From CALGFH01 sp036003705 (GTDB taxonomy: Bacteria; Actinomycetota; CALGFH01), in NCBI GenBank assembly GCA_036003705.1, contig DASYSE010000079.1:11937-75936 (forward strand): a DNA stretch of 64,000 bases, given 5' to 3'. Within the stretch, counting starts at the first letter, position 1. Each line of letters begins with the position of its first letter. Shown one piece after another: positions 17,346-25,699 of the stretch. The notes under the pieces were generated by a model. That model was not told the origin of the DNA. It made no database searches and saw only the letters and a program-made list of their open reading frames with translations. The position numbers and the translations under genes are program-made.

Positions 17346-17514
17346 GGGCGTCCTTCCCCTCCTGACGGCAGTGGCGTTCATCTTCCACGACCGGCGACCG
17401 GGAAGGCGACCACCACCATGCCGGCGGGCGCGGTTCGTGGTCCGGACTGTCCACGCGCGATGTTGGGGGCGATACTGTTCCCCACAGCTCGCAGGAACCC
17501 GAAGGAGCGTGATC

Positions 17515-18543
17515 ATGCCCATCGCCACCCCCGGCGTGTACAGCGAGATGCTCGACCGGGCCAAGCAGCGCGGGTTCGCGTACCCGGCGATCAACGTGAC
17601 CTCGTCGGAGACCCTGAACGCGGCCATCCGCGGCTACGCCGAGGCCGGCAGCGACGGCATCGTCCAGGTCTCGACCGGCGGGGCGGCGTTCCTGTCCGGC
17701 CAGCGGCTCAAGGACATGGTCACCGGCGCGGTCGCGCTGGCCGAGTTCGCCCACGTGGTCGCGGCCAAGCACCCGGTCAACATCGCCCTGCACACCGACC
17801 ACTGCCCCAAGGACAAGCTCGACGGCTACATGCGCCCGCTGATCAAGCTGTCGCAGGAGCGGGTGGCCGCCGGCCAGGAGCCGCTGTTCCAGTCGCACAT
17901 GTGGGACGGCTCGGCGGTGCCGCTGGACGAGAACCTCCAGATCGCCGACGAGCTGCTGGCCGAGTGCGCCAAGGCCGGGATCGTCATGGAGATGGAGATC
18001 GGCGTGGTCGGCGGCGAGGAGGACGACGTCGTCGGGGAGATGAACGAGAAGCTCTACTCGACCCCGGAGGACGCCCTGCGCACCGCCGAGACCCTCGGGG
18101 TCGGCGAGCGGGGCCGCTACCTGCTGGCCGCCACCTTCGGCAACGTCCACGGCGTCTACAAGCCGGGCCATGTCAAGCTCCGCCCCGAGCTCCTGCAGGA
18201 GCTCCAGCTGGCGGTCGGCCAGAAGGTCGGCAAGGACCACCCGTTCGACCTGGTGTTCCACGGCGGCTCGGGGTCGCTGCTGGCCGAGATCCGCGAGGCC
18301 ATCACCTACGGCGTGGTCAAGATGAACGTCGACACCGACACCCAGTACGCGGTGACCCGGCCGATCGCCGACCACATGCTCAAGAACTACGACGGTGTGC
18401 TCAAGGTCGACGGCGACGTCGGCATCAAGAAGACCTACGACCCGCGCACCTACATGGCCAAGGCCGAGACCTCGATGGCGGCCAGGGTCGTCCAGGCCTG
18501 CGAGGACCTCCAGTCGGCGGGGACATCCCTGGCCAACGCCTGA
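17515..18543 (+). CDS. fbaA: Class II fructose-bisphosphate aldolase
   Basis: 342 aa zinc-dependent aldolase (fructose-1,6-bisphosphate to DHAP and glyceraldehyde-3-phosphate), central glycolysis/gluconeogenesis. Seen: FAYPAINVTSSETLNAAIRG, the metal site in VNIALHTDHCPKDKLDGYM, MEMEIGVVGGEEDDV, Zn-ligand His in FGNVHGVYKPGHVKL and LVFHGGSGS, and the phosphate loop MNVDTDTQYA. Actinobacterial long type. GAAGGAG 7 nt upstream fixes ATG 17515. Stands alone, with its own leader of about 40 nt after a GATACT box near 17471. Confidence 0.96.
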   Translation: MPIATPGVYSEMLDRAKQRGFAYPAINVTSSETLNAAIRGYAEAGSDGIVQVSTGGAAFLSGQRLKDMVTGAVALAEFAHVVAAKHPVNIALHTDHCPKDKLDGYMRPLIKLSQERVAAGQEPLFQSHMWDGSAVPLDENLQIADELLAECAKAGIVMEMEIGVVGGEEDDVVGEMNEKLYSTPEDALRTAETLGVGERGRYLLAATFGNVHGVYKPGHVKLRPELLQELQLAVGQKVGKDHPFDLVFHGGSGSLLAEIREAITYGVVKMNVDTDTQYAVTRPIADHMLKNYDGVLKVDGDVGIKKTYDPRTYMAKAETSMAARVVQACEDLQSAGTSLANA

Positions 18544-18622
18544 CGCACAGGTGGGGATGGTCGGCGCCGGGCCGGCCGGGCTGCTGTTGTCGCACCTGCT
18601 TCCCGCTGTGCCCGGCCCCGGC

Positions 18623-18636
18623 TACCATCCCCGACC
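18623..18636 (+). promoter_or_regulatory. Probable leaderless promoter -10 (TACCAT)
   Basis: TACCAT at 18623-18628 lies 8 nt before the ATG of the GNAT gene; there is no ribosome-binding site. Reads as a leaderless promoter for the GNAT-menC pair. Confidence 0.5.
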
Positions 18637-19527
18637 ATGACCGCGCCAGCGTCGACCCCGCCGGAGGCCACCAGGGCCGCGGTGGCCGCGGCCACCGCCG
18701 CCGATGTGGTCGTCAAGGAGCTGCACCGGCTCGACCAGCTCCACGCGGCCAGGCGGCTGTTCGAGGAGATCTGGCGGCCGGCCGAGGGCAACCCGCCGCC
18801 GATCGGGGTCGAGCTGCTGCGCGCCCTGGCCCACGCCGGCAACTACGTGGTCGGGGCGTACGCGGGGCCGCGGCTGGTCGGGGCCAGCGTCGCCTTCTTC
18901 TCGGCATGGCCCGAGCGCGGCCTGCACTCCCACATCACCGGGGTCGCGCCCGGTGGCCAGCACCGCGGGGTCGGGTTCGCGCTCAAGGTCCACCAGCGGG
19001 CCTGGGCCATGGCCCGCGGGCTCGACCGGATCGGCTGGACGTTCGACCCGCTGGTCGCCCGCAACGCCTGGTTCAACCTGTCCAAGCTGGGGGCACTGCC
19101 GACCGGCTACCTCGAGGACTTCTACGGCCCCATGACCGACGCCATCAACGCCGGCATGGCCAGCGACCGGCTGCTGCTCGCCTGGCGGCTCGACGACCCG
19201 GCGGTCGCGGCCGCCTGCGCCGGCCAGCCTCGCCAGCCGTCGCCGGTCCCGGCCGAGGAGGCGTTGGCGGCCGGTCCCGACCTGGAGCCGGTGGTGGGCG
19301 CCACCGACGCCCCGGCGGTGACGGTCGCGGTCCCGCCCGACGTGGAAGCACTGGGCCCCCACCAGCGGCGCGCCTGGCGGCGGGCGATCCGCGAGGTCCT
19401 CGGTGGACTCTTGGCCGGGGGCGCCGCCGTGACCGGGTTCCTCCGCCACCCCGACCGCTACCTGGTCCAGCGGTCCCCGCCCGCCGCCGGCTCCGGCCCC
19501 GGCCCGCCGCCGGCGGGCCCCCGGTGA
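18637..19527 (+). CDS. GNAT-family acyltransferase (COG3375-like)
   Basis: 296 aa. The core from about residue 25 to 175 (LHAARRLFEEIWRP, YVVGAYAGPRLVGASVAFFS, SHITGVAPGGQHRGVGFALK, WTFDPLVARNAWFNLSKLGA) matches the GNAT family often found beside OSBS/N-succinylamino-acid racemase genes. The acyl-CoA loop is GGQHRGVGFALK. A Pro-rich C-terminal tail follows. Its stop overlaps the next start as GTGA, so the two are translationally coupled. In characterised systems the partner GNAT N-succinylates amino acids; that role here is inference. Confidence 0.75.
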   Translation: MTAPASTPPEATRAAVAAATAADVVVKELHRLDQLHAARRLFEEIWRPAEGNPPPIGVELLRALAHAGNYVVGAYAGPRLVGASVAFFSAWPERGLHSHITGVAPGGQHRGVGFALKVHQRAWAMARGLDRIGWTFDPLVARNAWFNLSKLGALPTGYLEDFYGPMTDAINAGMASDRLLLAWRLDDPAVAAACAGQPRQPSPVPAEEALAAGPDLEPVVGATDAPAVTVAVPPDVEALGPHQRRAWRRAIREVLGGLLAGGAAVTGFLRHPDRYLVQRSPPAAGSGPGPPPAGPR

Positions 19528-20630
19528 AGCTCACCGGGATGGAGCTGCGGCGGGTGGCGCTGCCGCTGGTGGCGCCGTTCCGCACCTCGTTCGGGGTCGA
19601 GCGCGACCGCGACGTGCTGCTGGTGCGGGTGGTCACCGGCGACGCCGAGGGCTGGGGCGAGTGCGTGGCCGCCGCCGAGCCCCGCTACTCCTCGGAGTAC
19701 GCCGACGGCGCCGCCGACGTGCTCCGCCGCTTCCTGCTGCCGGCCGCCGCCGCCGTGCCCGACCTCCATCCCGACGCGCTCGGCCCGGCCATGGCCTTCG
19801 TCAACGGCCACCGAATGGCCAAGGCGGCCCTGGAGCTGGCCGTGCTCGACGCCTGGCTGCGGGCCAGGGGCGAGCCACTCGCCGGCTACCTGGGCGCCAC
19901 CCGCGACCGGGTCCCGGCCGGGGTCTCGGTCGGGATCATGGACTCGGTGCCCGAGCTGCTGGACGCCGTCGCCGGCTACCTGGAGCAGGGGTACCTCCGG
20001 ATCAAGCTGAAGATCGAGCCCGGCTGGGACCTGGAGCCGGTCCGGGCGGTGCGCGAGCGCTTCGGCGACGACCTGGCGCTCCAGGTCGACGCCAACGCCG
20101 CCTACTCCGTGGCCGACGCCGCCCACCTGGCCGGGTTGGACCGGTTCGGGCTACTGCTGATCGAGCAGCCGCTGCCGGAGGACGACCTGGTCGGCCACGC
20201 CGAGCTGGCCGGCCGCATGACCACCCCGGTCTGCCTGGACGAGTCGATCACCTCGGCCAAGGCCGCCGTCGACGCCGTCGCCCTCGGCGCCTGCCGGATC
20301 GTCAACATCAAGGCCGGCCGGGTCGGCGGCTACCTGGAGGCCCGGCGGGTCCACGACGCCTGCCGGGACCGCGGGGTGCCCGTGTGGTGCGGCGGGATGC
20401 TGGAGACGGGGATCGGCCGGGCCGCCAACGTCGCCCTCGCCGCCCTGCCCGGGTTCACCCTGCCCGGCGACACCTCGGCCTCCGACCGCTTCTACCGCCA
20501 GGACCTGACCGACCCGTTCGTGCTCGACGACGGCCACCTGGCCGTCCCCACCGGCCCCGGGATCGGGGTCGAGCCCATCCCCGAGGTCCTCCAGGAGCTG
20601 ACCACCTCGGCCGCGTGGATCAAGTCGTGA
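19524..20630 (+). CDS. menC: o-Succinylbenzoate synthase / N-succinylamino acid racemase
   Basis: 368 aa enolase-superfamily enzyme. Seen: N-terminal capping domain FRTSFGVERDRDVLLVRVV, the K-x-K catalytic pair in YLRIKLKIEPGWD (about 160), metal ligands in LQVDANAAYS (about 190), LLIEQPLPEDD and VCLDESITSAKAA, and the second catalytic Lys in IVNIKAGRVGG. These are OSBS/NSAR signatures. OSBS makes o-succinylbenzoate for menaquinone. The window's men cluster at 54-61 kb lacks menC, so this gene probably supplies that step. The coupled GNAT suggests it may also racemise N-succinylamino acids. GTG 19524 is used because of the overlap; ATG 19539 is an alternative. Confidence 0.87.
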   Translation: MKLTGMELRRVALPLVAPFRTSFGVERDRDVLLVRVVTGDAEGWGECVAAAEPRYSSEYADGAADVLRRFLLPAAAAVPDLHPDALGPAMAFVNGHRMAKAALELAVLDAWLRARGEPLAGYLGATRDRVPAGVSVGIMDSVPELLDAVAGYLEQGYLRIKLKIEPGWDLEPVRAVRERFGDDLALQVDANAAYSVADAAHLAGLDRFGLLLIEQPLPEDDLVGHAELAGRMTTPVCLDESITSAKAAVDAVALGACRIVNIKAGRVGGYLEARRVHDACRDRGVPVWCGGMLETGIGRAANVALAALPGFTLPGDTSASDRFYRQDLTDPFVLDDGHLAVPTGPGIGVEPIPEVLQELTTSAAWIKS

Positions 20631-20792
20631 AGGGGTCGGCTTGACGACGGCACAGGCGCGCTTGCGTGGCCGGGGGGAGCCGGCGCACGGTCCTGCCAAC
20701 CGGGACGTCGCGCTCGGGCGCTTCGAGCTGCATCATGGCGGCTTGCACAGCCGGTCCGGCGGCAAGCCGGCGTAACGGCGCGAGGTGCCGGT

Positions 20793-21503
20793 TTGGGGCG
20801 CTCGAGGGTCACGGTCATGGTGGCGGCGCTGATCGCCGGCTGCGCGCTGGCCGGCTGCGGCGACCGGTCCGGCTCGGCCCTGGCCGACTCCTCCACGACC
20901 ACGATGGCCGCTGCCGCCGGCATCTCCGGTCGCTCCACCACGACCGCCGCGCCGACCACCGGGGCGATCCCGTCCACCACCGGCGCGGTGCCGCTGACCA
21001 CCGCCCAGACGGGACCGGCCGGCCAGGTGCTCACCTTCCGGAGGATGACCCTGCGGCTGCGCCAGAGCTGGCGGGCCGGCGGCGGGGGCGACCAGGTGGC
21101 CGTGGCCGCCAGCCGCGCGTGCCGGCGCAGCGCCGGCGGGGTCGACTGCCCTGGCTTCCTGCTGCTCGGCCCGACCCAGATCGCGATCGCCGACCAGCTC
21201 GGCCCCTACGACCCGGAGCGGGTCTGGCACCCGGGCGCCGGCGTGGAGGGCTGCCCCCAGGACCGGGACGGTCTGGCCGAGCTGACCCCCAGCCGTCCCA
21301 GCAGGCGTGGCGTCGCCAAGGTCGGTGGCAGGAACGCCACCTACCGCGAGTGGCGGATCACCTGTGTCGACGTGAACACCAACAAGCCGGCGGCCGGCTA
21401 CGTGCAGCGGGTCTGGCACCTGCCGGCCTCCAAGATCCTGATCGTCGACGAGTGGTCGACCCCAGGCCTCGGCCAGGTGCTGGCCGCGGCCACCTTCGGC
21501 TGA
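20793..21503 (+). CDS. Putative lipoprotein, unknown function
   Basis: 236 aa from TTG 20793. Short signal peptide MVAALIAGCALAGCGD with lipobox LAGC (Cys about 22), so probably a surface lipoprotein. A Thr/Ser/Ala-rich linker (repeated STTT/APTTG) precedes an exported domain with FRRMTLRLRQSWRAGG, SRACRRSAGGVDCPGFLLLG, ATYREWRITCVDVNTNKPAA and VQRVWHLPASKILIVDEWST. Three or four cysteines may form disulfides. I recognise no family. No Shine-Dalgarno is obvious, so the start is uncertain. Confidence 0.7.
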   Translation: MGRSRVTVMVAALIAGCALAGCGDRSGSALADSSTTTMAAAAGISGRSTTTAAPTTGAIPSTTGAVPLTTAQTGPAGQVLTFRRMTLRLRQSWRAGGGGDQVAVAASRACRRSAGGVDCPGFLLLGPTQIAIADQLGPYDPERVWHPGAGVEGCPQDRDGLAELTPSRPSRRGVAKVGGRNATYREWRITCVDVNTNKPAAGYVQRVWHLPASKILIVDEWSTPGLGQVLAAATFG

Positions 21504-21629
21504 GGCGGCGACCGCGGCCCCCTGCGCTATCCTCAACGCGCTGTCGGAGACACGGGACACCGATGCCGGAGGGAGGACCCGGAGCCAGGGCGATGATGCT
21601 CTCGGCCCGCGACCTCGAGGAGGCGCCAG

Positions 21630-23273
21630 GTGAGCCAGGCCGAGGTGGTGGTGATCGGGGGCGGCCACAACGGTCTGGTCTGCGGGTGCTACCTGGCTCG
21701 AGCCGGGCTCGACGTGGTCGTGCTGGAGGCCGCCGCCACCCCCGGCGGCTGCATCCACACCGTCGACCTGCCGGACGGGCGCGGGCGGCTGGAGGTCGGC
21801 GCCTACGAGCACGGCGGCATCCGCGGCAGCGGCGTCGCCGCCGACCTGGAGCTGGAGGCCCGGTTCGGGCTCCGCTTCCACCTGCGCGACCAGGTCACCC
21901 TCGCCCCCTGCGACGACGGCACGGCATTGGCCTTCCACGCGTCGCTGGACCAGACCGTCGAATGGCTGCGACCGGTGGTCGGCGACCGCGACGCCGAGGC
22001 CTACCGGCGCTTCGCCGGCTGGGCCGAGGCCGCGGTCGCCCTGCTCCGGCAGACCGAGGACGGCCCGCCGCCGTCGCTCCGCGAGCTGGCCGCGTTGGCC
22101 GAGCCCGCCCTCGGCCCGCAGGCGGGACGGCTGCTCCAGGCATTGCTCGGGTCGGCAGCCGACCTGCTCCGGTCGGTGGTCGCCGACGAGCGCCTGCAGG
22201 GCCCGATGGCCCACTGGGCGGCCCACTCCCAGCAGTCCCCGGCCGACCCGGGCACCGGCGCGGGCGCGCTGCTGCTGGCCGGCGGGCACGGCCGACCCGC
22301 CGCCCGACCCGCCGGCGGCTCGCGGTCCACCGTCGACGCGCTGGTCCGCTGCCTGGAGGCGGCCGGCGGCCGGCTGCGCTGCGGGCTGCCGGTGACCAGG
22401 GTCGAGGTCGCCGCCGGGCGGGCGCTGGCCGTCCACGCCGGCGGCGAGCGGGTCGCGGCCACCAGGGCGGTGGTCTCGGCCGTCGACGCCAGGCGGCTGC
22501 TGCTCGGCCTGGTCGACCGGGACGCCGTGCCGCCCTGGCTGCTGGCCGAGGCCGAGCGCATCCACGTGGGGCGGCGCAACGTCTCCGAGCTGAAGGTGGA
22601 CGCGGTGCTGGCGGGCATGCCGGCGCTACCGGGGCCGCCCGGGTTCGAGCGTTCGTTCCTGCTGTCGGCCAATACGACCACCGACCTCGAGCGGGCGTTC
22701 GCCAGCATCCAGCTGGGCGAGCTGCCCGAGCGGCCGCCGCTGATGCTGGCCTTCCCGTCGACCCTCGAGGGCGGATGGGCGCCGCCTGGCCGGGCGGCAC
22801 TGTGGCTGTCCACCTTCGTGCCCTGGCGCCTGGCCGCCGGGCCGTGGGACCAGGGGAGGCTGGAGCGGGCCGCCGACCACGCCTGGCGGGTCGCGGAGAA
22901 GGCGCTCGGCGCCACCCTCGAACCGGTCGAGCGGCGCCTGACCGGCCCGGTCGAGTGGGTCGCCCGTCACGGCAGCCCGCACGCCAACCCCAACCACGTC
23001 GAGATGAGCATCGACCAGCTGCTGTCGTTCCGCCCGTCGCCCAGCCTGTCCGGCTACCGCACCCCGGTCGGCGGGCTGTTCCTGACCGGCGCCGGCACCC
23101 ATCCCGGCGGTGGCGTCACCGGCCTCCCCGGCCGCAACACCGCCGCCGTCGTCCTCGACGCCCTCGGCGCCGGCAGGCGGGACCGGCGCCGGCGGCTGGG
23201 CCGCCGGCTGGCCATGGTCCGCGACGCCGGCCGCGCCCTCCGAACCCTCCGAGCCGGCGGCCCCGAAGGCTAG
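21630..23273 (+). CDS. Phytoene dehydrogenase-like FAD-dependent oxidoreductase
   Basis: 547 aa of the CrtI/PYROXD2-like amine-oxidase superfamily. The N-terminal dinucleotide fold is VVVIGGGHNGLVCGCYLARA. TPGGCIHTVDLPDGRGRLEVG follows, and the C-terminal FAD-closing segment is GLFLTGAGTHPGGGVTGLPG with RNTAAVVLDAL. In the middle, SRSTVDALVRCLEAAGGRLR is the usual helix of the group. GTG 21630 is supported by GAGGAGG upstream. No carotenoid genes are nearby, so a true carotenoid role is doubtful. A GC hairpin at 23275-23292 follows the stop. Confidence 0.83.
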   Translation: MSQAEVVVIGGGHNGLVCGCYLARAGLDVVVLEAAATPGGCIHTVDLPDGRGRLEVGAYEHGGIRGSGVAADLELEARFGLRFHLRDQVTLAPCDDGTALAFHASLDQTVEWLRPVVGDRDAEAYRRFAGWAEAAVALLRQTEDGPPPSLRELAALAEPALGPQAGRLLQALLGSAADLLRSVVADERLQGPMAHWAAHSQQSPADPGTGAGALLLAGGHGRPAARPAGGSRSTVDALVRCLEAAGGRLRCGLPVTRVEVAAGRALAVHAGGERVAATRAVVSAVDARRLLLGLVDRDAVPPWLLAEAERIHVGRRNVSELKVDAVLAGMPALPGPPGFERSFLLSANTTTDLERAFASIQLGELPERPPLMLAFPSTLEGGWAPPGRAALWLSTFVPWRLAAGPWDQGRLERAADHAWRVAEKALGATLEPVERRLTGPVEWVARHGSPHANPNHVEMSIDQLLSFRPSPSLSGYRTPVGGLFLTGAGTHPGGGVTGLPGRNTAAVVLDALGAGRRDRRRRLGRRLAMVRDAGRALRTLRAGGPEG

Positions 23274-23274
23274 C

Positions 23275-23292
23275 GGCGCCGCCTGCGGCGCC
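23275..23292 (+). terminator. GC-rich hairpin after the phytoene-dehydrogenase-like gene
   Basis: GGCGCCG, loop CCTG, CGGCGCC: a 7-bp stem starting 2 bp after the TAG. No T-run. Possible terminator. Confidence 0.4.
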
Positions 23293-23410
23293 GGCCCCTG
23301 CCCTGCCCTCCCGCCAGGGCTCGATCACCAGCTGGCTGGCGGGACCGCCGACCCGGGTGTGCACCAGCTCGGTGACCTCCACCCGGAACAGGTGGGCCGC
23401 GATGCCGGCA
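23290..23410 (-). pseudogene. C-terminal fragment of a PPOX/F420-type oxidoreductase
   Basis: On the minus strand this stretch reads PAGIAAHLFRVEVTELVHTR, then VGGPASQLVIEPWREG. It resembles the last beta-strands of pyridoxamine-phosphate-oxidase-like/F420 split-barrel proteins (HLFRVEVTEVV...LVIE.W). No start or N-terminal domain is present. It abuts the 3' end of the amidohydrolase gene. Likely remnant; assignment from pattern only. Confidence 0.4.
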
Positions 23411-23413
23411 GGT

Positions 23414-24772
23414 CTACGGGCCGGCGAGGCGGGAGAGGCCACCCAGCCCGGCGCGGGTGACCAGCTCGGCGGCCAGTGGCCGGCTGGCCTCGACCAGCGC
23501 GCCGAGATCGTGGTCGACCAGCGCACCGTCGGCGACCCGGCGCCGGCCGTCGACCCAGACGTCGGCCACGTCGGCCGGGGAGGCGCAGTAGACGACCTGC
23601 TGGCGGGGGTCGTGGACGTTGGCGAGGCCGGGCCGGTCGGCCCGCAGCCGGACCAGGTCGGCCCGCTTCCCCGGCTCGAGGCTGCCGACCAGGCCGTCCA
23701 GGCCGAGCGCCGCGGCCCCCTCGACGGTGGCCATGGCGAGCACGTCCCCGGCGGTCATGGCGGCCGGGTCCAGCCGGGCCACCTTCTGGAGCAGGGCGGC
23801 CGCCTTGACGGCCTCCAGCATGTTCTGGCTGTCGTTGGAGGCGGCGCCGTCGGTGCCGATGCCGACCGGGATGCCGGCCTGGCGCAGGGCCGGCACCGGG
23901 CAGACCCCTGAGCCGAGGATCATGTTGGCCACCGGGTTGTGGACGGCGCTGACCCCGGCGGCGGCCAGGGCGGCGATCTCGGCCTCGCGCAGCCAGATGC
24001 AGTGGGCGGCCAGCAGCGGCACCTCGAGCAGCCCGACCCTGGCGGCACGCTCGGCGCTGGTCCCGCCCCAGCGCAGCCGCGCCTGCACCACCTCCTCCCT
24101 GACCTCGGCCAGGTGGGTGTGGACCGCCCAGCCGTGCCGCCTGGCCTCGGCGGCCGAGGCGGCCAGCAGCTCGTCACTCTGGCCGAGCAGGGTGCCGACG
24201 CCGAGGCGGAACCCGACCAGGTCGGTGGCGGCGCAGCGCTCGGCCAGGGCCTGGTGCTCGTCGAGGAAGGCGGCCACCGGCTGGGGGTCGAGGGCGTCCT
24301 CGGCCCCGAACGCGACCAGCCCGCGCAGGCCCATCGCCTCCAGCCCGTCCACCGCCCCCAGGCTGGCCAGGGAGCCCATGTTGGTGTGGCAGAACATGTC
24401 GTTGACGCAGGTGACCCCCGACAGCAGCAGCTCCGCGCCCTTGAGCATGGCCCCCACCATGGCCATCTCCCTGGTCAGGTGGCTGCCGGCGGGGCCGACG
24501 AGACGGATGATCCATTCGAACAGGGTGAGGTCCTCGCCCATGCCGGGGATCAGCGCCTCCGACAGGTGGGTGTGGGCGTTGACCATCCCCGGCACTACCA
24601 GCCCACGGTCGTCGCCGACCACCTCGGCGTCCGGGAACCGCCGTGCCATCTCGTCGAAGTCGCCGACGGCCATGATCTGGCCGCCGGCGAAGGCGACCGC
24701 TCCGCCGTCGAGATCGCCGGCCGGTCCCATGGTCAGCACATGCCTGCCGCGGACAACGCTGAGCTCGCTCAC
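23414..24772 (-). CDS. Amidohydrolase, MtaD/SAH-deaminase-like (TRZ/ATZ family)
   Basis: 452 aa metal-dependent amidohydrolase that deaminates or dechlorinates N-heterocycles; cytosolic. Seen: metal site VVPGMVNAHTHLSEALIPGM, DLTLFEWIIRLVGPAGSHLT, WAVHTHLAEVREEVV, PLLAAHCIWLREAEIAALAA, SAVHNPVANMILGSGVCPV and VGIGTDGAASNDSQNMLEAV. The HNP.ANM and GTDGAASN pair is typical of adenosine/methylthioadenosine deaminases. GAGGAG 6 nt upstream supports GTG 24772. It is divergent from the ABC transporter operon (150 bp), suggesting it processes the imported compound, which may be a nucleobase-like heterocycle; that link is inference. Confidence 0.88.
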   Translation of the reverse strand: MSELSVVRGRHVLTMGPAGDLDGGAVAFAGGQIMAVGDFDEMARRFPDAEVVGDDRGLVVPGMVNAHTHLSEALIPGMGEDLTLFEWIIRLVGPAGSHLTREMAMVGAMLKGAELLLSGVTCVNDMFCHTNMGSLASLGAVDGLEAMGLRGLVAFGAEDALDPQPVAAFLDEHQALAERCAATDLVGFRLGVGTLLGQSDELLAASAAEARRHGWAVHTHLAEVREEVVQARLRWGGTSAERAARVGLLEVPLLAAHCIWLREAEIAALAAAGVSAVHNPVANMILGSGVCPVPALRQAGIPVGIGTDGAASNDSQNMLEAVKAAALLQKVARLDPAAMTAGDVLAMATVEGAAALGLDGLVGSLEPGKRADLVRLRADRPGLANVHDPRQQVVYCASPADVADVWVDGRRRVADGALVDHDLGALVEASRPLAAELVTRAGLGGLSRLAGP

Positions 24773-24799
24773 CGGCAACTCCTCGGGACGCGGCGGCGG

Positions 24800-24835
24800 T
24801 TGACACCGCCTTCGGGCCCAGGGAACTATTGGGCC
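24800..24835 (+). promoter_or_regulatory. Promoter of the ABC transporter operon (TTGACA)
   Basis: Perfect -35 TTGACA at 24800-24805, 18-bp spacer, AACTAT as -10 at 24824-24829. The stretch aligns with the region before the second receptor gene (from 33882), identical at roughly 25 of 36 positions by hand, which points to common control. Downstream lies an unusually AT-rich leader (CCCTAATTTACAAAG). Confidence 0.6.
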
Positions 24836-24922
24836 AGCATTCCCTAATTTACAAAGATGCCTGTGATGTGCGCATGGGTCCGCAATGCAGCGATCAGCTT
24901 GTCGACGCGAGGGCGGGCCTAG

Positions 24923-25699
24923 TTGGCCGAGTCGAGCCCGGTCGATGCTTCGTCCACTGCGTCGCATGCCGCACCGATCCTGAGCTTCAGGGGCGTCGGC
25001 AAGCGATTCCCTGACGGGACGACGGCGCTGGACGGCGTCGACTTCCGGGTCCCGGCCGGCGAGTTCGTCAGCGTCGTCGGTCCGTCGGGTTGCGGGAAGA
25101 GCACCCTGCTGCGCATCGCCTCCGGCCTCAGCCAGGTGAGCGCGGGGGCCTTGCAGGTCAACACCGACAAGATCGGCTACGTGTTCCAGGACCCGACGCT
25201 GCTGCCCTGGCGGACCGTCCAGGGAAACGTGGAGCTGTTCGCCGAGCTGCGCCGCCTGCCAAGGGACGAGCGCCGCCGCCGCGCCAACGACGCGATCAAG
25301 CTGGTCGGCCTGAGCGACTTCGCCGGCCACCGCCCGCGTGCCCTGTCCGGCGGCATGCGCATGCGCGTCTCGCTGGCCCGGTCGCTGACCCTCCAGCCGG
25401 AGCTGTTCCTGTTCGACGAGCCGTTCGGGGCACTGGACGAGATCGCCAGGGAGCGGCTCAACGACGAGCTGCTGCACCTGTACCTCACCCAGCGGTTCAC
25501 CGCCCTGTTCGTGACCCACTCGGTGATGGAAGCGGTCTTCATGTCCACCCGGGTGCTGGTGATGTCGGGCCGGCCCGGGCGGGTCCGGCGCGACTTCGCC
25601 GTCCCGTTCGAGTACCCCCGCTCGCCCCGGCTGCGGTTCGAAGAGCGGTTCGCTCGCCTGGCCGGCCAGGTGTCGGCATACCTGCGGGAGGGCGGATGA
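24923..25699 (+). CDS. NitT/TauT-type ABC transporter ATPase
   Basis: 258 aa ATP-binding subunit. Walker A is VVGPSGCGKSTLLRIASGL (about 50), the Q-loop is YVFQDPTLLPWRTV, the signature LSGGMRMRVSLARSL is the SsuB/TauB/NrtD form, Walker B is FLFDEPFGALDEIARE, and the H-loop is ALFVTHSVMEAVF. The TTG at 24923 gives a short Ser-rich lead-in before SFRGVGKRFPDGTTALDGV. The stop overlaps the permease start (ATGA). Powers uptake together with the next two genes. Confidence 0.93.
   Translation: MAESSPVDASSTASHAAPILSFRGVGKRFPDGTTALDGVDFRVPAGEFVSVVGPSGCGKSTLLRIASGLSQVSAGALQVNTDKIGYVFQDPTLLPWRTVQGNVELFAELRRLPRDERRRRANDAIKLVGLSDFAGHRPRALSGGMRMRVSLARSLTLQPELFLFDEPFGALDEIARERLNDELLHLYLTQRFTALFVTHSVMEAVFMSTRVLVMSGRPGRVRRDFAVPFEYPRSPRLRFEERFARLAGQVSAYLREGG

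Noticed and set aside
21630..23273. Carotenoid biosynthesis gene cluster
   Set aside because: Only one CrtI-like oxidoreductase is present, without phytoene synthase, GGPP synthase or cyclase; better called a phytoene-dehydrogenase-like protein.
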